From the NCBI GenBank assembly GCA_019114545.1, contig DXFG01000055.1, positions 1 to 43,618 on the forward strand: DNA of 43,618 bases, read 5' to 3'. Shown in pieces: positions 24,699 through 33,757 of the stretch; position 1 is the stretch's first letter; each line of letters starts with the position of its first letter. The translations under genes were made by a program, and so were the position numbers. This stretch comes from Candidatus Blautia pullistercoris (lineage in GTDB: Bacteria > Bacillota > Clostridia > Lachnospirales > Lachnospiraceae). The notes below the pieces were generated by a model. It was not told the DNA's origin. It was given only the letters and a program-made list of their open reading frames with translations, and ran no database searches.

Positions 24699-24726
24699 TT
24701 TTTGATAGTATTGATACTATCAAAAA
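24699..24726. repeat. Perfect 13-bp inverted repeat before the permease gene
   Basis: TTTTTGATAGTAT and ATACTATCAAAAA around a 2-base centre, 35 bases before the permease start. The T/A order is the reverse of a terminator for the + strand, so this may be an operator or an mRNA stabiliser. Confidence 0.6.
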
Positions 24727-24760
24727 AGTTCTTAAAGTAACAAGAAGGAGGGATTTCATT

Positions 24761-25663
24761 ATGAAAGAAAAAAGTACTTCTCTGTTAGTGATCAGGCAGA
24801 GAAATACGAGAAAAGTGGCTGCGCTTTTTCTGGCTCCGGTAACCATCCTGATGATTATCTACATTTTTTATCCAATTGTAGATACATTTATCACCAGTAC
24901 TTATCAGTGGAACGGAATTTCAGCCGACAGAACCTTTATCGGTATCCAGAACTGGATTACCCTTCTGCAGGACAGAAGCTTTTGGATTGCCTTTAAAAAC
25001 AATCTGATCATTATGGTACTCTCGATCGTGATCCAGATTCCTTTAGGACTTGCTCTGGCAACGTTCCTGGACTTTGGAGGGAAAAAGCTGACAGTATTTA
25101 AGGTTATCTGGTTTATTCCTCTGCTGATGTCATCGGTAGCTATCGGTTTCCTGTTTACCTATGCCCTGGCTACAAATGGAGGTATCGTAAGTACTATTTC
25201 CGGCTGGTTTGGCGGCGGAAACATTGATCTTCTTGGAAATCCCAAGACTGCTTTGCTTACAGTCATAGCGGTAATCTGCTGGCAGTTTACTCCATTTTAT
25301 ATGGTGTATTTTATGGCGGCGTTTACCAATATTCCTTATGATGTATTCGAAGCAGCCAGGATTGACGGTGCTACCAGAGGGCAGTATTTCTGGAAGATCG
25401 CACTTCCTTTGCTGGTACCATCTATGAAAAGCGCCGCAATTTTGTCAATGGTAGGTTCTCTGAAGTATTTCGATCTGATCTATGTAATGACAGGCGGCGG
25501 CCCGGGTACTTCCACAGAATTGATGGCAACTTATATGTATAAGGAATCATTTAGCAACTTTAACATGGGGTATGGTTCAGCGGTAGCAGGAGGAATGTTT
25601 ATCCTGATTTCCTTGATTGCCCTTATTACAATGAAATTGATAAATGGAAAGAAGGAGGCGTAA
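24761..25663 (+). CDS. Carbohydrate ABC permease, MalF type
   Basis: 300 residues, six membrane helices. The EAA loop that contacts the ATPase is EAARIDGATRGQYFWKIALP, and the helix before it carries QFTPFYMVYFMAAFTNIP. The start follows AAGGAGGG at good spacing. It lies behind a terminator and an inverted repeat after the binding-protein gene, and 6 bases before the second permease. It forms the membrane heterodimer with the next product. Confidence 0.94.
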   Translation: MKEKSTSLLVIRQRNTRKVAALFLAPVTILMIIYIFYPIVDTFITSTYQWNGISADRTFIGIQNWITLLQDRSFWIAFKNNLIIMVLSIVIQIPLGLALATFLDFGGKKLTVFKVIWFIPLLMSSVAIGFLFTYALATNGGIVSTISGWFGGGNIDLLGNPKTALLTVIAVICWQFTPFYMVYFMAAFTNIPYDVFEAARIDGATRGQYFWKIALPLLVPSMKSAAILSMVGSLKYFDLIYVMTGGGPGTSTELMATYMYKESFSNFNMGYGSAVAGGMFILISLIALITMKLINGKKEA

Positions 25664-25669
25664 AGACAG

Positions 25670-26518
25670 ATGGATGCTTATAAGAAAAGTAGAACGAAAA
25701 GTATAGTATGCTGGGTGATCGCCTTTGCTCTTGCAATTTTTTATCTGATTATCTCATTCCTTCCCTTTATATTCATGGTATTGAACTCTTTTAAAGAGAA
25801 GTTCGAAATGCTGACAGCAGGTGTTTTTGAACTGCCGGAAAGCTTTAACTTTGCTAATTACCAGGAAGTACTCACGGGAGGATTTGGAAGATATTTTCTG
25901 AACAGTGTGATCGTGCTTGCCATTTCTCTGATCCTGCTGCTGTTTATTGCTTCCTGTGCTTCTTATCCTCTGGCAAGATTTAAGTTTAAGCTGGCGGGTC
26001 CTATTTATGCAGGAATCGTAGCCTGTATGTCAATACCGGTACATATTACCCTGATCCCTGTATTTAAAATGTCCCAGTCCACAGGGCTTTATGACAGTAT
26101 ATGGGCACTGATCGGACCATATGTGGCATTTGCCGTTCCGATTTCTGTATTTATCCTTACCAGTTTTATGCAGGAGATTCCGAGAGAGATTGAAGAGTCG
26201 GCGGAGATCGATGGCTGCGGAAAGATTAAGATGTTCTTTTCTATGATCCTTCCTCTTTCTAAACCGGGACTTGCTACACTGGCTATCTACAATGGTGTAA
26301 ATATGTGGAATGAGTTCTCCTTTGCATATACATTAACACAGTCTTCTGAGAACCGGACACTGCCGTTGGCTATCTGGGAGTTCCAGGGTCAGTACTCTAT
26401 GAATACTCCTATGATCATGGCAGTCCTGACCTTGACACTGCTGCCGATGATTGTGATGTTTATTATTTTCCAGGACAAGCTGGTAAAAGGTATGACAGCC
26501 GGAGCGGTAAAAGGCTGA
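25670..26518 (+). CDS. Carbohydrate ABC permease, MalG type
   Basis: 282 residues, six helices. The EAA loop is EIEESAEIDGCGKIKMFFSM followed by ILPLSKPGL. The periplasmic-side segment PLAIWEFQGQYSMNTPMIMA is typical of MalG/LacG-like subunits. GGAGG lies about 11 bases upstream of ATG. It is the last gene of the transporter unit and a terminator follows. Confidence 0.94.
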   Translation: MDAYKKSRTKSIVCWVIAFALAIFYLIISFLPFIFMVLNSFKEKFEMLTAGVFELPESFNFANYQEVLTGGFGRYFLNSVIVLAISLILLLFIASCASYPLARFKFKLAGPIYAGIVACMSIPVHITLIPVFKMSQSTGLYDSIWALIGPYVAFAVPISVFILTSFMQEIPREIEESAEIDGCGKIKMFFSMILPLSKPGLATLAIYNGVNMWNEFSFAYTLTQSSENRTLPLAIWEFQGQYSMNTPMIMAVLTLTLLPMIVMFIIFQDKLVKGMTAGAVKG

Positions 26519-26527
26519 GACAGAGAG

Positions 26528-26555
26528 AAAAGGGCGTTTTCATACGCCCTTTTTT
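26528..26555 (+). terminator. Terminator of the ABC operon
   Basis: AAAAGGGCGT pairs with ACGCCCTTTT over 10 bp with a 6-base loop, followed by T-residues. Confidence 0.9.
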
Positions 26556-26580
26556 GAATGCGGATACCAAAAGAAACCTA

Positions 26581-26609
26581 TAGACGCAGGTTAAAAATAA
26601 AGATATACT
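26581..26609 (+). promoter_or_regulatory. Possible promoter of the two-component genes
   Basis: TAGACG, 17 bases and TATACT, 40 bases before the kinase start. The -35 box has only four matches. Confidence 0.45.
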
Positions 26610-26649
26610 GTTGCTTTAAAGACTACAAGCAGAGACATTAGGAGGCAAA

Positions 26650-28443
26650 ATGAAAGAGTGGATAGAACGAATCAATCATTGGAAATTGGATAAAAAAATG
26701 CAGGTCTTGGTTACGACTGCTATTATCGTGATGACGTTGATCATTTTGGCGGTATCCACGATTTCTTCAGTGACTTCTATGAAAGAAAAGTCTATAGAAC
26801 TGCTGCAGACCAATAATGATACAATGGCGGAAAATTATGTGACGTCTCTGGAACAGTATAAGGCCCTGGCCATAGCGATTGTGATGGATGATACTGTGCA
26901 GGACTATCTTCACTGCACCAGCAAAAGAGAGGCTTCTTATACGGAATATGCCAATAATGCAGTAAATACTATGACCAGCTGCCAGAATATGTATCCGGAT
27001 CTGAATTTCATAGGCATTGTCAGCTACCAGATGGACGATTATCTTTATAAAGGAACAGAAGCTATTGTTTCAAGCGATTTTCAACAGGTTTACGCACAGG
27101 ACTACCAGCAATGCCGGACTGTACAGGACAGCACCATACGAATAGGATTTTCCAACAGGTATTACAAAGGCAATCGTTATACACTCAGCGTTTACTTTCC
27201 GATTTATGATTTAAATGTGATCACCATGGAAAGAGGACTTTTGTGTTTGAATTTTACGAATCCGCTTTTGGAACAGATTCTGGAAAACAAGCCGGCGACC
27301 GGAAGCCAGACATCTGTTATACAGACAGATGGAACCATTGTAGCAGATTATGATAAGGATAATATAGAAAAAACCGTATCTTATGAAAATCTGCTAAAAG
27401 GAGGAGAAGGGGAATTTACCTGGGACGGGAGACTTTATATTTATCAGAAAGTATCAGGTTGGGATTATTATATTGTGAGCAGTATAGCCAGCATAGAGCT
27501 GTATGCGCCAAGCATTCAGACGATTATCATCATGACGGCGATTCTTTTTATCATGGTTGTTTTCAGTTTCTTTGTGGTAAAGATCATTATACGACGGGTA
27601 TACCGGCCTCTGGATCAAACTGTTCAGAAAATGGATCAGGTAGCGGCAGGGTCTTTGGATACCCGGCTGAATGTAGAAAGTATGGGGGAAGATTTCCAGA
27701 AGCTGGCTACCGGTTTTAACTCTATGATGGAAGAAATCCTGGTTCTCATGGAACAGGTAAAGATGGAACAGCATCAGATCGAGCAGATCCGGTTTAATTC
27801 TCTTCAGTCCCAGATCCAGCCTCATTTTCTTTACAATACCCTGGAATGTATCCACTGGCAGGCTATGGCGGATGGAAACAAGGAGATTTCTACCTTAGTT
27901 ATGGCTTTGGCAAAATACTATAGGATCTGCCTGAGCAAAGGTCATGATGTGATCCCTCTGGAACTGGAGATTGAACACATGAAAAACTATTTGATCATCC
28001 AGAACATGCGGTATGACAATATCATCGGAAGTGAGATTCAGATCGAAGAAAGCTGCAAAGAAACTATGATCCCCAAACTGACACTCCAGCCTTTGGTGGA
28101 AAATTCTATTTACCATGGAATAAAAGTAAAAGAAGGTAAAAAAGGCAGCGTGTTCCTGAAAGCAGTAAGAGAAGGGGATCATGTGCTGATCATTTTGGCA
28201 GATACTGGAAGCGGAATGACCCAGGCCCAGATCGATGCTATGAACCTGCAGCTTTCGGAATATGACGAATCCTTTGGCTATGGAGTAAGAAATGTAAATA
28301 AGAGGATCGAACTCCTCTATGGAAAAGATTACGGTTTGTATTATCTCAGAAATGAATTCGGAGGAGTGACTGTGGAAATACAGCTTCCCTATACCACAGA
28401 AGTTGACGATGGAATTTTAAAAGGGGATATGATAAATGTATAA
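26650..28443 (+). CDS. Sensor histidine kinase, YesM/LytS type
   Basis: 597 residues. Membrane helices lie at about 17-42 and 286-312, enclosing a 245-residue outer sensor of Cache type. HAMP spans about 312-365. The His_kinase motif is SQIQPHFLYNTLECIHWQ with H392. The ATPase has N-box LQPLVENSIYHGI (N485) and ADTGSGM. It phosphorylates the response regulator encoded next, whose start overlaps its end by 8 bases. Such pairs sense oligosaccharides, often through the binding protein, and sit next to ABC sugar operons as here. RBS AGGAGG precedes ATG. Confidence 0.93.
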   Translation: MKEWIERINHWKLDKKMQVLVTTAIIVMTLIILAVSTISSVTSMKEKSIELLQTNNDTMAENYVTSLEQYKALAIAIVMDDTVQDYLHCTSKREASYTEYANNAVNTMTSCQNMYPDLNFIGIVSYQMDDYLYKGTEAIVSSDFQQVYAQDYQQCRTVQDSTIRIGFSNRYYKGNRYTLSVYFPIYDLNVITMERGLLCLNFTNPLLEQILENKPATGSQTSVIQTDGTIVADYDKDNIEKTVSYENLLKGGEGEFTWDGRLYIYQKVSGWDYYIVSSIASIELYAPSIQTIIIMTAILFIMVVFSFFVVKIIIRRVYRPLDQTVQKMDQVAAGSLDTRLNVESMGEDFQKLATGFNSMMEEILVLMEQVKMEQHQIEQIRFNSLQSQIQPHFLYNTLECIHWQAMADGNKEISTLVMALAKYYRICLSKGHDVIPLELEIEHMKNYLIIQNMRYDNIIGSEIQIEESCKETMIPKLTLQPLVENSIYHGIKVKEGKKGSVFLKAVREGDHVLIILADTGSGMTQAQIDAMNLQLSEYDESFGYGVRNVNKRIELLYGKDYGLYYLRNEFGGVTVEIQLPYTTEVDDGILKGDMINV

Positions 28444-30007
28444 AGCTTTGATTGTAGACGATGAAAAGATGATACGTATGGGGATGAAAAAAGTGATCCC
28501 CTGGGACGAACTGGGTATTGGAGAGGTATATACGGCGGCATCTGCAGCGGAGGCTCTGGAGGTGCTGGATACGAACAGGCCCCAGATCATGATTACCGAT
28601 ATCCAAATGAACGGAATGACCGGACTGGAACTGATCGAGAAAGCCAGGGATATCATTCCGGAATTGAGAGTAATCGTTCTTACAGGATATGATAATTTTG
28701 AATATGCCAGACAGAGTCTCCGCCTTCAGGTTCAGGACTTTTTTCTGAAACCGATTGAGGAGGAGAATCTTTCCAGAGTCCTTAGAGAACAGGTGGCTCA
28801 TTTAGATGAAATTGAAGAAGAGCGGAGAAGTTATCGTCTGCGCCAGAGGACTCAGGGAATGGCGGAGCAGATGGAATTGGAAAAATGTATCCGAGGACTC
28901 ATTAACCATCCCAAGGAAAGCAGTCAGCTTATGGAAACTTTGGAACAGTATTATGGATTCCAGATGGACCAGGGGCTTCAGATCGTGCTGATCATACCTG
29001 CCCAGAACTATTCTGTCCAGGAGGCGGAACAGGATTTTCATGAATTGTCGGTGAAAAACATCTGTATGAGTGTGGTAGATGCCCAGGGAGAAGGCATTAC
29101 CTTTTCTGAGGAGGATGGGATCCTGGGTATTGTTTATTTTGCGGAGGAAGAAAGTTCTGTCCTGGAACATATTGAGGAGCTTTCAGGAATCCTCAGGGAT
29201 GAATTTGATACAAAACCGAAAATTGTGGTAGGAAGCGCTGTGTCGGGATTTTCCAATCTGTATATTTCCTATAATGATGCAAAATATTTGCTGAATACGG
29301 AAAAAGAAAGTATACAGGATGTTATCCAGACCTTTGGCGATCAGAACAAGACGAATATTTTCCGGGATATTTTCAGCGAATTAAAAGGGATTATGTGTTC
29401 TAATACCGGAAATACCGAGTATGTTATGAAAGCTTTCCGAACTTTTGCAAAAGCTACCGAATCTTATAATCTGTCTCAGCAGACTGTGCGCAGACTATGT
29501 TTTGAGATGGCTTCTGCTACCTATTTTGCCTATATGGGTGAGTCTAAAGAGACAGAGCCGGGATGTCTGGATGCACTGTCCAAAAGTCTGCTGTCTGCCA
29601 ACCGGGAAGAGGCCTGCGAGGTAACAGAAATGTTTCTGAACCAGATGCTTGGAAAGGAAGAGGAAAGTGTCCATGAGATTGTAGACAAAGCGAAATATTA
29701 TATCTCGGAACACCTTACGGAAGACCTTACGGTGTCCAATATTGCTGCTTCACTGTATATTACCCCTAATTATTTTTCCAGGCTGTTTAAGCGGGTAACA
29801 AAAGAGGGCTGCAACGAATATATTGTGCGGAAACGTATAGAGAAGGCAAAATCCCTTCTGGAGACCACCAGTTTAAAAACCGGCAAGATTGCTATGATGG
29901 TGGGATACCGGGATACGAATTATTTTTCTTTGGCATTTAAGAAACATACCGGAAAATCCCCTACGAAGTACCGGGAAGAAATGCAGAAACACGGAGCAGA
30001 AGTATAA
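28436..30007 (+). CDS. AraC-type response regulator, YesN type
   Basis: 523 residues. The receiver domain is at 1-120 with D9-D10, phosphoacceptor D55 (IMITDIQMNG) and K near 105 (FFLKPIEEENL). The middle region (about 130-400) is a variable YesN-type segment. The C-terminal AraC helix-turn-helix pair includes LTVSNIAASLYITPNYFSRL and KTGKIAMMVGYRDTNYFSLA, ending in KSPTKYREE. It partners with the kinase, overlapping its gene by 8 bases. Likely targets are the ABC operon and the GH3 and GH43 genes. Confidence 0.93.
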   Translation: MYKALIVDDEKMIRMGMKKVIPWDELGIGEVYTAASAAEALEVLDTNRPQIMITDIQMNGMTGLELIEKARDIIPELRVIVLTGYDNFEYARQSLRLQVQDFFLKPIEEENLSRVLREQVAHLDEIEEERRSYRLRQRTQGMAEQMELEKCIRGLINHPKESSQLMETLEQYYGFQMDQGLQIVLIIPAQNYSVQEAEQDFHELSVKNICMSVVDAQGEGITFSEEDGILGIVYFAEEESSVLEHIEELSGILRDEFDTKPKIVVGSAVSGFSNLYISYNDAKYLLNTEKESIQDVIQTFGDQNKTNIFRDIFSELKGIMCSNTGNTEYVMKAFRTFAKATESYNLSQQTVRRLCFEMASATYFAYMGESKETEPGCLDALSKSLLSANREEACEVTEMFLNQMLGKEEESVHEIVDKAKYYISEHLTEDLTVSNIAASLYITPNYFSRLFKRVTKEGCNEYIVRKRIEKAKSLLETTSLKTGKIAMMVGYRDTNYFSLAFKKHTGKSPTKYREEMQKHGAEV

Positions 30008-30103
30008 AGCAATAAATGGGCAGTTTTTAGCATGAAGGATATAGAGAAAATATATGGGCCCAGTGTAAAATGAACACATACCAATGAAATCGGAGGACAA
30101 AGT

Positions 30104-32227
30104 ATGAAGAATTTTAAAAAGGAAAGAGCAGAGGCCAGAAAAAAGGCAAAAGAACTGGTAAGCAAGATGACTCTTATGGAAAAAGCCTCTCAGCTGAAAT
30201 ACGATGCATCTCCTGTGGAAAGATTGGGAGTACCTACATATAACTATTGGAATGAAGCCCTTCATGGAGTGGCAAGGGCAGGAGTAGCCACCATGTTTCC
30301 TCAGGCGATCGGTATGGCCGCAGCTTTTGACGAGGAAGAGATGAAGAAAGTAGGGGATATTATCGCCACAGAAGGCAGGGCAAAATACAATGAATATTCC
30401 AGGCATGGGGACAGAGATATCTACAAAGGACTGACCTTCTGGTCTCCCAACGTGAATATTTTCCGGGATCCCCGCTGGGGAAGAGGCCATGAGACTTACG
30501 GGGAAGATCCTTATCTGACTTCCCGCCTGGGCGTGAAATTCGTAGAAGGCCTTCAGGGAGAGGGCCCTGTTATGAAGGCAGCTGCCTGTGCTAAACATTT
30601 TGCGGTGCACAGCGGTCCTGAGGCTATACGTCACGAATTTGACGCAAAAGCTACGATGAAAGATATGTGGGAGACATATCTGCCAGCTTTTGAAGCTTTG
30701 GTAACAGAGGCGGATGTGGAATCCGTTATGGGAGCTTATAACAGGACAAACGGAGAACCTTGCTGCGGTCATCATTACCTGATGGAGGAAGTGCTAAGAG
30801 GCAAATGGAAATTTGACGGTCATTTCGTGTCTGACTGCTGGGCTATCAAGGATTTCCATGAAAATCATAAGATTACCAAAAACGCCAGAGAATCCGCTGC
30901 CCTGGCATTAAAGAGGGGTTGTGACGTCAACTGCGGTAATACGTATCTTCATCTGTTGGGAGCTGTGGAAGACGGGCTGATCACAGAGGAAGATATCGCA
31001 AAATCTGCAGAGCGGGCCCTTACAGCAAGATATCTCCTGGGGCTTTTTGATGGAAGCGAGTATGATAAGATTCCTTATGAGAAGGTAGAATGTAAAGAAC
31101 ATATAGAAGAAGCCCTGAACGTAGCAAGAAAAGGCTGTGTCCTTCTGAAAAACGATGGTGTGCTGCCGCTGGATAAGTCGAAGATCAAGACCATCGGCAT
31201 AGTAGGTCCCAATGCAGACAGCCGCGCTGCCTTGATCGGAAATTATCACGGAACTTCTTCCAGATATATTACGGTGCTGGAGGGAATCCAGGATGAAGTG
31301 GGAGAAGATGTGAGAGTTTTATATTCCCAGGGCTGCCATCTGTATAAAGATCGGGTAGAAAATCTGGCCTGGGAACAGGATCGTATTTCGGAAGCGGTGA
31401 TTACTGCCGAACACAGTGATGTTGTGGTAATCTGTGTAGGTCTGGATGAGACTCTGGAAGGCGAAGAGGGAGATACAGGAAACAGCGATGCTTCAGGAGA
31501 TAAGAAAGATCTTCATCTGCCAAAAGTCCAGGAAGAGCTGATTGAAAAAGTGGCAGCAGTGGGGAAACCTACTATTGTTGTTCTCATGGCGGGGAGTGCC
31601 ATTGACTTAAACTATGCCCAGGAAAAATGTAATGGAATCCTTCTTGCATGGTATCCAGGAGCCAGAGGTGGAAAAGCTGTTGCAGATCTGCTTTTCGGAA
31701 ATGTATCTCCTTCAGGAAAACTGCCGGTTACTTTTTATAAAGATCTGGAAGGCATGCCGGAATTTACAGACTATACCATGAAAGGACGGACTTACCGCTA
31801 TATCGAGAAAGAGCCGCTGTATCCATTTGGCTATGGACTGACTTATGGAGACGTGGAAGTCATCGACGGAAAACTGATGAATCAGGTAACTGCAGACTCT
31901 GACATTGAAGTGGAAGTTACAGTAGAGAATAAAGGAAACAGGGCTACAGAAGAGGTGATGCAGCTTTATATTAAGGATCTGGAATCTCCTTTGGCAGTAC
32001 GCAATCACAGCTTATGCGGATTCAAAAGAGTTTTCCTGGAACCGGGAGAAAAGAAAACTCTCTCCTTTACTGTGGCAAACAGAGCCATGACAGTGGTAGA
32101 TGAAGCCGGAGAGCGGCATATTGACAGCAGAAACTTTAAGATATTTGCCGGTATTTCACAGCCTGATGACAGGAGCCGGGCCCTTACAGGAAAGAAACCG
32201 GCAGAAATAAATGTGACACTTGGATAA
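30104..32227 (+). CDS. GH3 beta-glycosidase, probably beta-xylosidase
   Basis: 707 residues with no signal peptide, so cytoplasmic. The barrel has KHFAVHSGPEAIRHEFDA, SVMGAYNRTNGEPCCGHHYL and nucleophile D244 in FDGHFVSDCWAI. The second domain follows, then a fibronectin-like domain at about 600-700. The EALHGVARAG and VSDCWAIKDF forms and the RHEFDA loop fit bacterial GH3 xylosidase-like enzymes better than classic beta-glucosidases (SDW). It would release terminal sugars from imported oligosaccharides. It follows the response regulator by 96 bases with RBS GGAGG. Beta-glucosidase activity is possible. Confidence 0.88.
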   Translation: MKNFKKERAEARKKAKELVSKMTLMEKASQLKYDASPVERLGVPTYNYWNEALHGVARAGVATMFPQAIGMAAAFDEEEMKKVGDIIATEGRAKYNEYSRHGDRDIYKGLTFWSPNVNIFRDPRWGRGHETYGEDPYLTSRLGVKFVEGLQGEGPVMKAAACAKHFAVHSGPEAIRHEFDAKATMKDMWETYLPAFEALVTEADVESVMGAYNRTNGEPCCGHHYLMEEVLRGKWKFDGHFVSDCWAIKDFHENHKITKNARESAALALKRGCDVNCGNTYLHLLGAVEDGLITEEDIAKSAERALTARYLLGLFDGSEYDKIPYEKVECKEHIEEALNVARKGCVLLKNDGVLPLDKSKIKTIGIVGPNADSRAALIGNYHGTSSRYITVLEGIQDEVGEDVRVLYSQGCHLYKDRVENLAWEQDRISEAVITAEHSDVVVICVGLDETLEGEEGDTGNSDASGDKKDLHLPKVQEELIEKVAAVGKPTIVVLMAGSAIDLNYAQEKCNGILLAWYPGARGGKAVADLLFGNVSPSGKLPVTFYKDLEGMPEFTDYTMKGRTYRYIEKEPLYPFGYGLTYGDVEVIDGKLMNQVTADSDIEVEVTVENKGNRATEEVMQLYIKDLESPLAVRNHSLCGFKRVFLEPGEKKTLSFTVANRAMTVVDEAGERHIDSRNFKIFAGISQPDDRSRALTGKKPAEINVTLG

Positions 32228-32279
32228 AGAAAGAAGACAGATTTCTCTATAGAAAAGACATAATGCCCATGTTAACATT

Positions 32280-32317
32280 AGGGACAGAATAGGCATATCC
32301 TATCCTGTCCCTTTTTC
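32280..32317 (+). terminator. Terminator after the GH3 gene
   Basis: AGGGACAG-a-ATAGG pairs with CCTAT-c-CTGTCCCT, followed by TTTTTC. Confidence 0.88.
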
Positions 32318-32401
32318 TATGGAAAGTCTGGGAGACCGACCAGTTTCTGAAAGGAACAGGAAGGGATTATGGATTGAGGAAAGAGAAAGGACGGAAGAGC
32401 T

Positions 32402-33463
32402 ATGCAGAACTGGAAAAAGAAAATCATGATCCTTGGATTAAGCGTTTCCCTTGGGGCAGGAGGACTGTACGGATGCGGAAATACAGATACAGAAGAGACC
32501 ACAGAGAAGACAGAAGGCACTTCCGGAGAGAGTCAGGAAACTGTGGATGAAGCAGAAGGGAGCAGCCAGGTTCAGACGGAAAAACCGGAAACCACCCAGG
32601 CAGAGCACCCGCAGTTTGTAGCAGATGGTATCAGAAAAGTTGTCCTGGTGGAAGACGGACAGGAAATCTTTAACCTTTCCAATGAGCCTGCAGGATATAA
32701 AATGGATTTTGACTATTGGGAGATTCTTAATCCCTATGATGAGACAGTCACGGTAAACACAGAAACCATGTATGATCTTTTTGACGTGCTCTGTGGACTG
32801 GATTTTCAGGCACCGGTAGCAGTAGATGCGGAAATGGACACCGGGATTGCAGATTCTCAGACCAGTATTACTCTGGATTTTGTAAATACATTGGACGATA
32901 CTGAGGCGAAACAGACAGACTATGCAGATAAGACGGCAACTATCATCCTGGGCAATGAAGATGGTGCAGGAAATCGATTTGCTGCAGTTCAGGGATTTGA
33001 AGATCAGATATATAAGCTTTCAGCCAGCACGATAGATTCTATTTTTGGATTGGATCCTTATTCTTATATTCTGAAGATACCGGTATTGGTTAATATTGAC
33101 ACAGTGGAAAGTCTGGAGATCCAGGCGGGCAGGAAATCTTATGAAATGAATGTAGACTCTGTAAACGGTGAATACCAATTTGGCAATAAGAATGTAGAGA
33201 AGACAGACTTCACTACTCTTTATCAGGAAATCTGCGGCATTATGCTGGAAGGAGAGGCTGAGAAAGAGAAGATTACCACTCAGGGAGATCCGGAACTGGA
33301 AATTACCTTCCACAGAAACAGCGAAGAATATCCGGAAATCCAGGTGGCCTATTATTCTTATGATGAGACCTATGATCTTCTGGAAGTAAACGGAAACAGT
33401 TATTTCCTGGTAAATGCGGAAGATGTGGACAATCTTGCAAGCTCTATAAAGAAAGCATTTTAG
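32402..33463 (+). CDS. DUF4340-domain lipoprotein
   Basis: 353 residues. The signal peptide ends in lipobox LYGC (Cys about 25). A Thr/Glu/Ser-rich linker follows to about 75, then repeated beta-rich units around VVLVEDGQEIFNLSNEP, KTATIILGNEDGAGNRFAAV and VLVNIDTVESLEIQAGRKSY. The pattern matches DUF4340, seen in envelope proteins and ABC-associated lipoproteins. It is anchored outside the membrane. It stands between the sugar locus and the XRE-membrane gene and has its own start region. Function unknown. Confidence 0.75.
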   Translation: MQNWKKKIMILGLSVSLGAGGLYGCGNTDTEETTEKTEGTSGESQETVDEAEGSSQVQTEKPETTQAEHPQFVADGIRKVVLVEDGQEIFNLSNEPAGYKMDFDYWEILNPYDETVTVNTETMYDLFDVLCGLDFQAPVAVDAEMDTGIADSQTSITLDFVNTLDDTEAKQTDYADKTATIILGNEDGAGNRFAAVQGFEDQIYKLSASTIDSIFGLDPYSYILKIPVLVNIDTVESLEIQAGRKSYEMNVDSVNGEYQFGNKNVEKTDFTTLYQEICGIMLEGEAEKEKITTQGDPELEITFHRNSEEYPEIQVAYYSYDETYDLLEVNGNSYFLVNAEDVDNLASSIKKAF

Positions 33464-33579
33464 CAGACAAAAGGAAATACCTAAAACGACAATAGACAAA
33501 ATGGAACTGTTGTATTAGACATATGTCAGGAATAAAATGGACAAATATTCCCGATCTCAGCTTAATGCAGCAGTTCCTT

Positions 33580-33595
33580 CTTTTTGCGCAAAAAG
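33580..33595. promoter_or_regulatory. 16-base perfect palindrome upstream of the XRE gene
   Basis: CTTTTTGCGCAAAAAG is fully symmetric. It lies about 55 bases upstream of the suggested -35 box of the XRE gene, so it may be a regulator site. No factor is known. Confidence 0.35.
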
Positions 33596-33607
33596 CCCTT
33601 AAATACA

Positions 33608-33637
33608 GGGACTTTCCTAACAGTCGAGTCCCGATTT
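33608..33637 (+). terminator. Possible terminator after the DUF4340 gene
   Basis: GGGACT pairs with AGTCCC around a 13-base loop, followed by GATTTTG. It is weak. Confidence 0.35.
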
Positions 33638-33649
33638 TGCTCTAAATCA

Positions 33650-33678
33650 TTGACTTTTTATCCTCTGGTTTCTATCCT
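33650..33678 (+). promoter_or_regulatory. Possible promoter of the XRE-membrane gene
   Basis: TTGACT, 17 bases and TATCCT. The -10 box is poor. Confidence 0.4.
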
Positions 33679-33757
33679 TTTAATTGAAAACAGCGAAGAC
33701 CGGAACAGAGACTCCCATCGGTTTTTGGCTGTAACAGACTGAGAGGAGATGAAGCAT

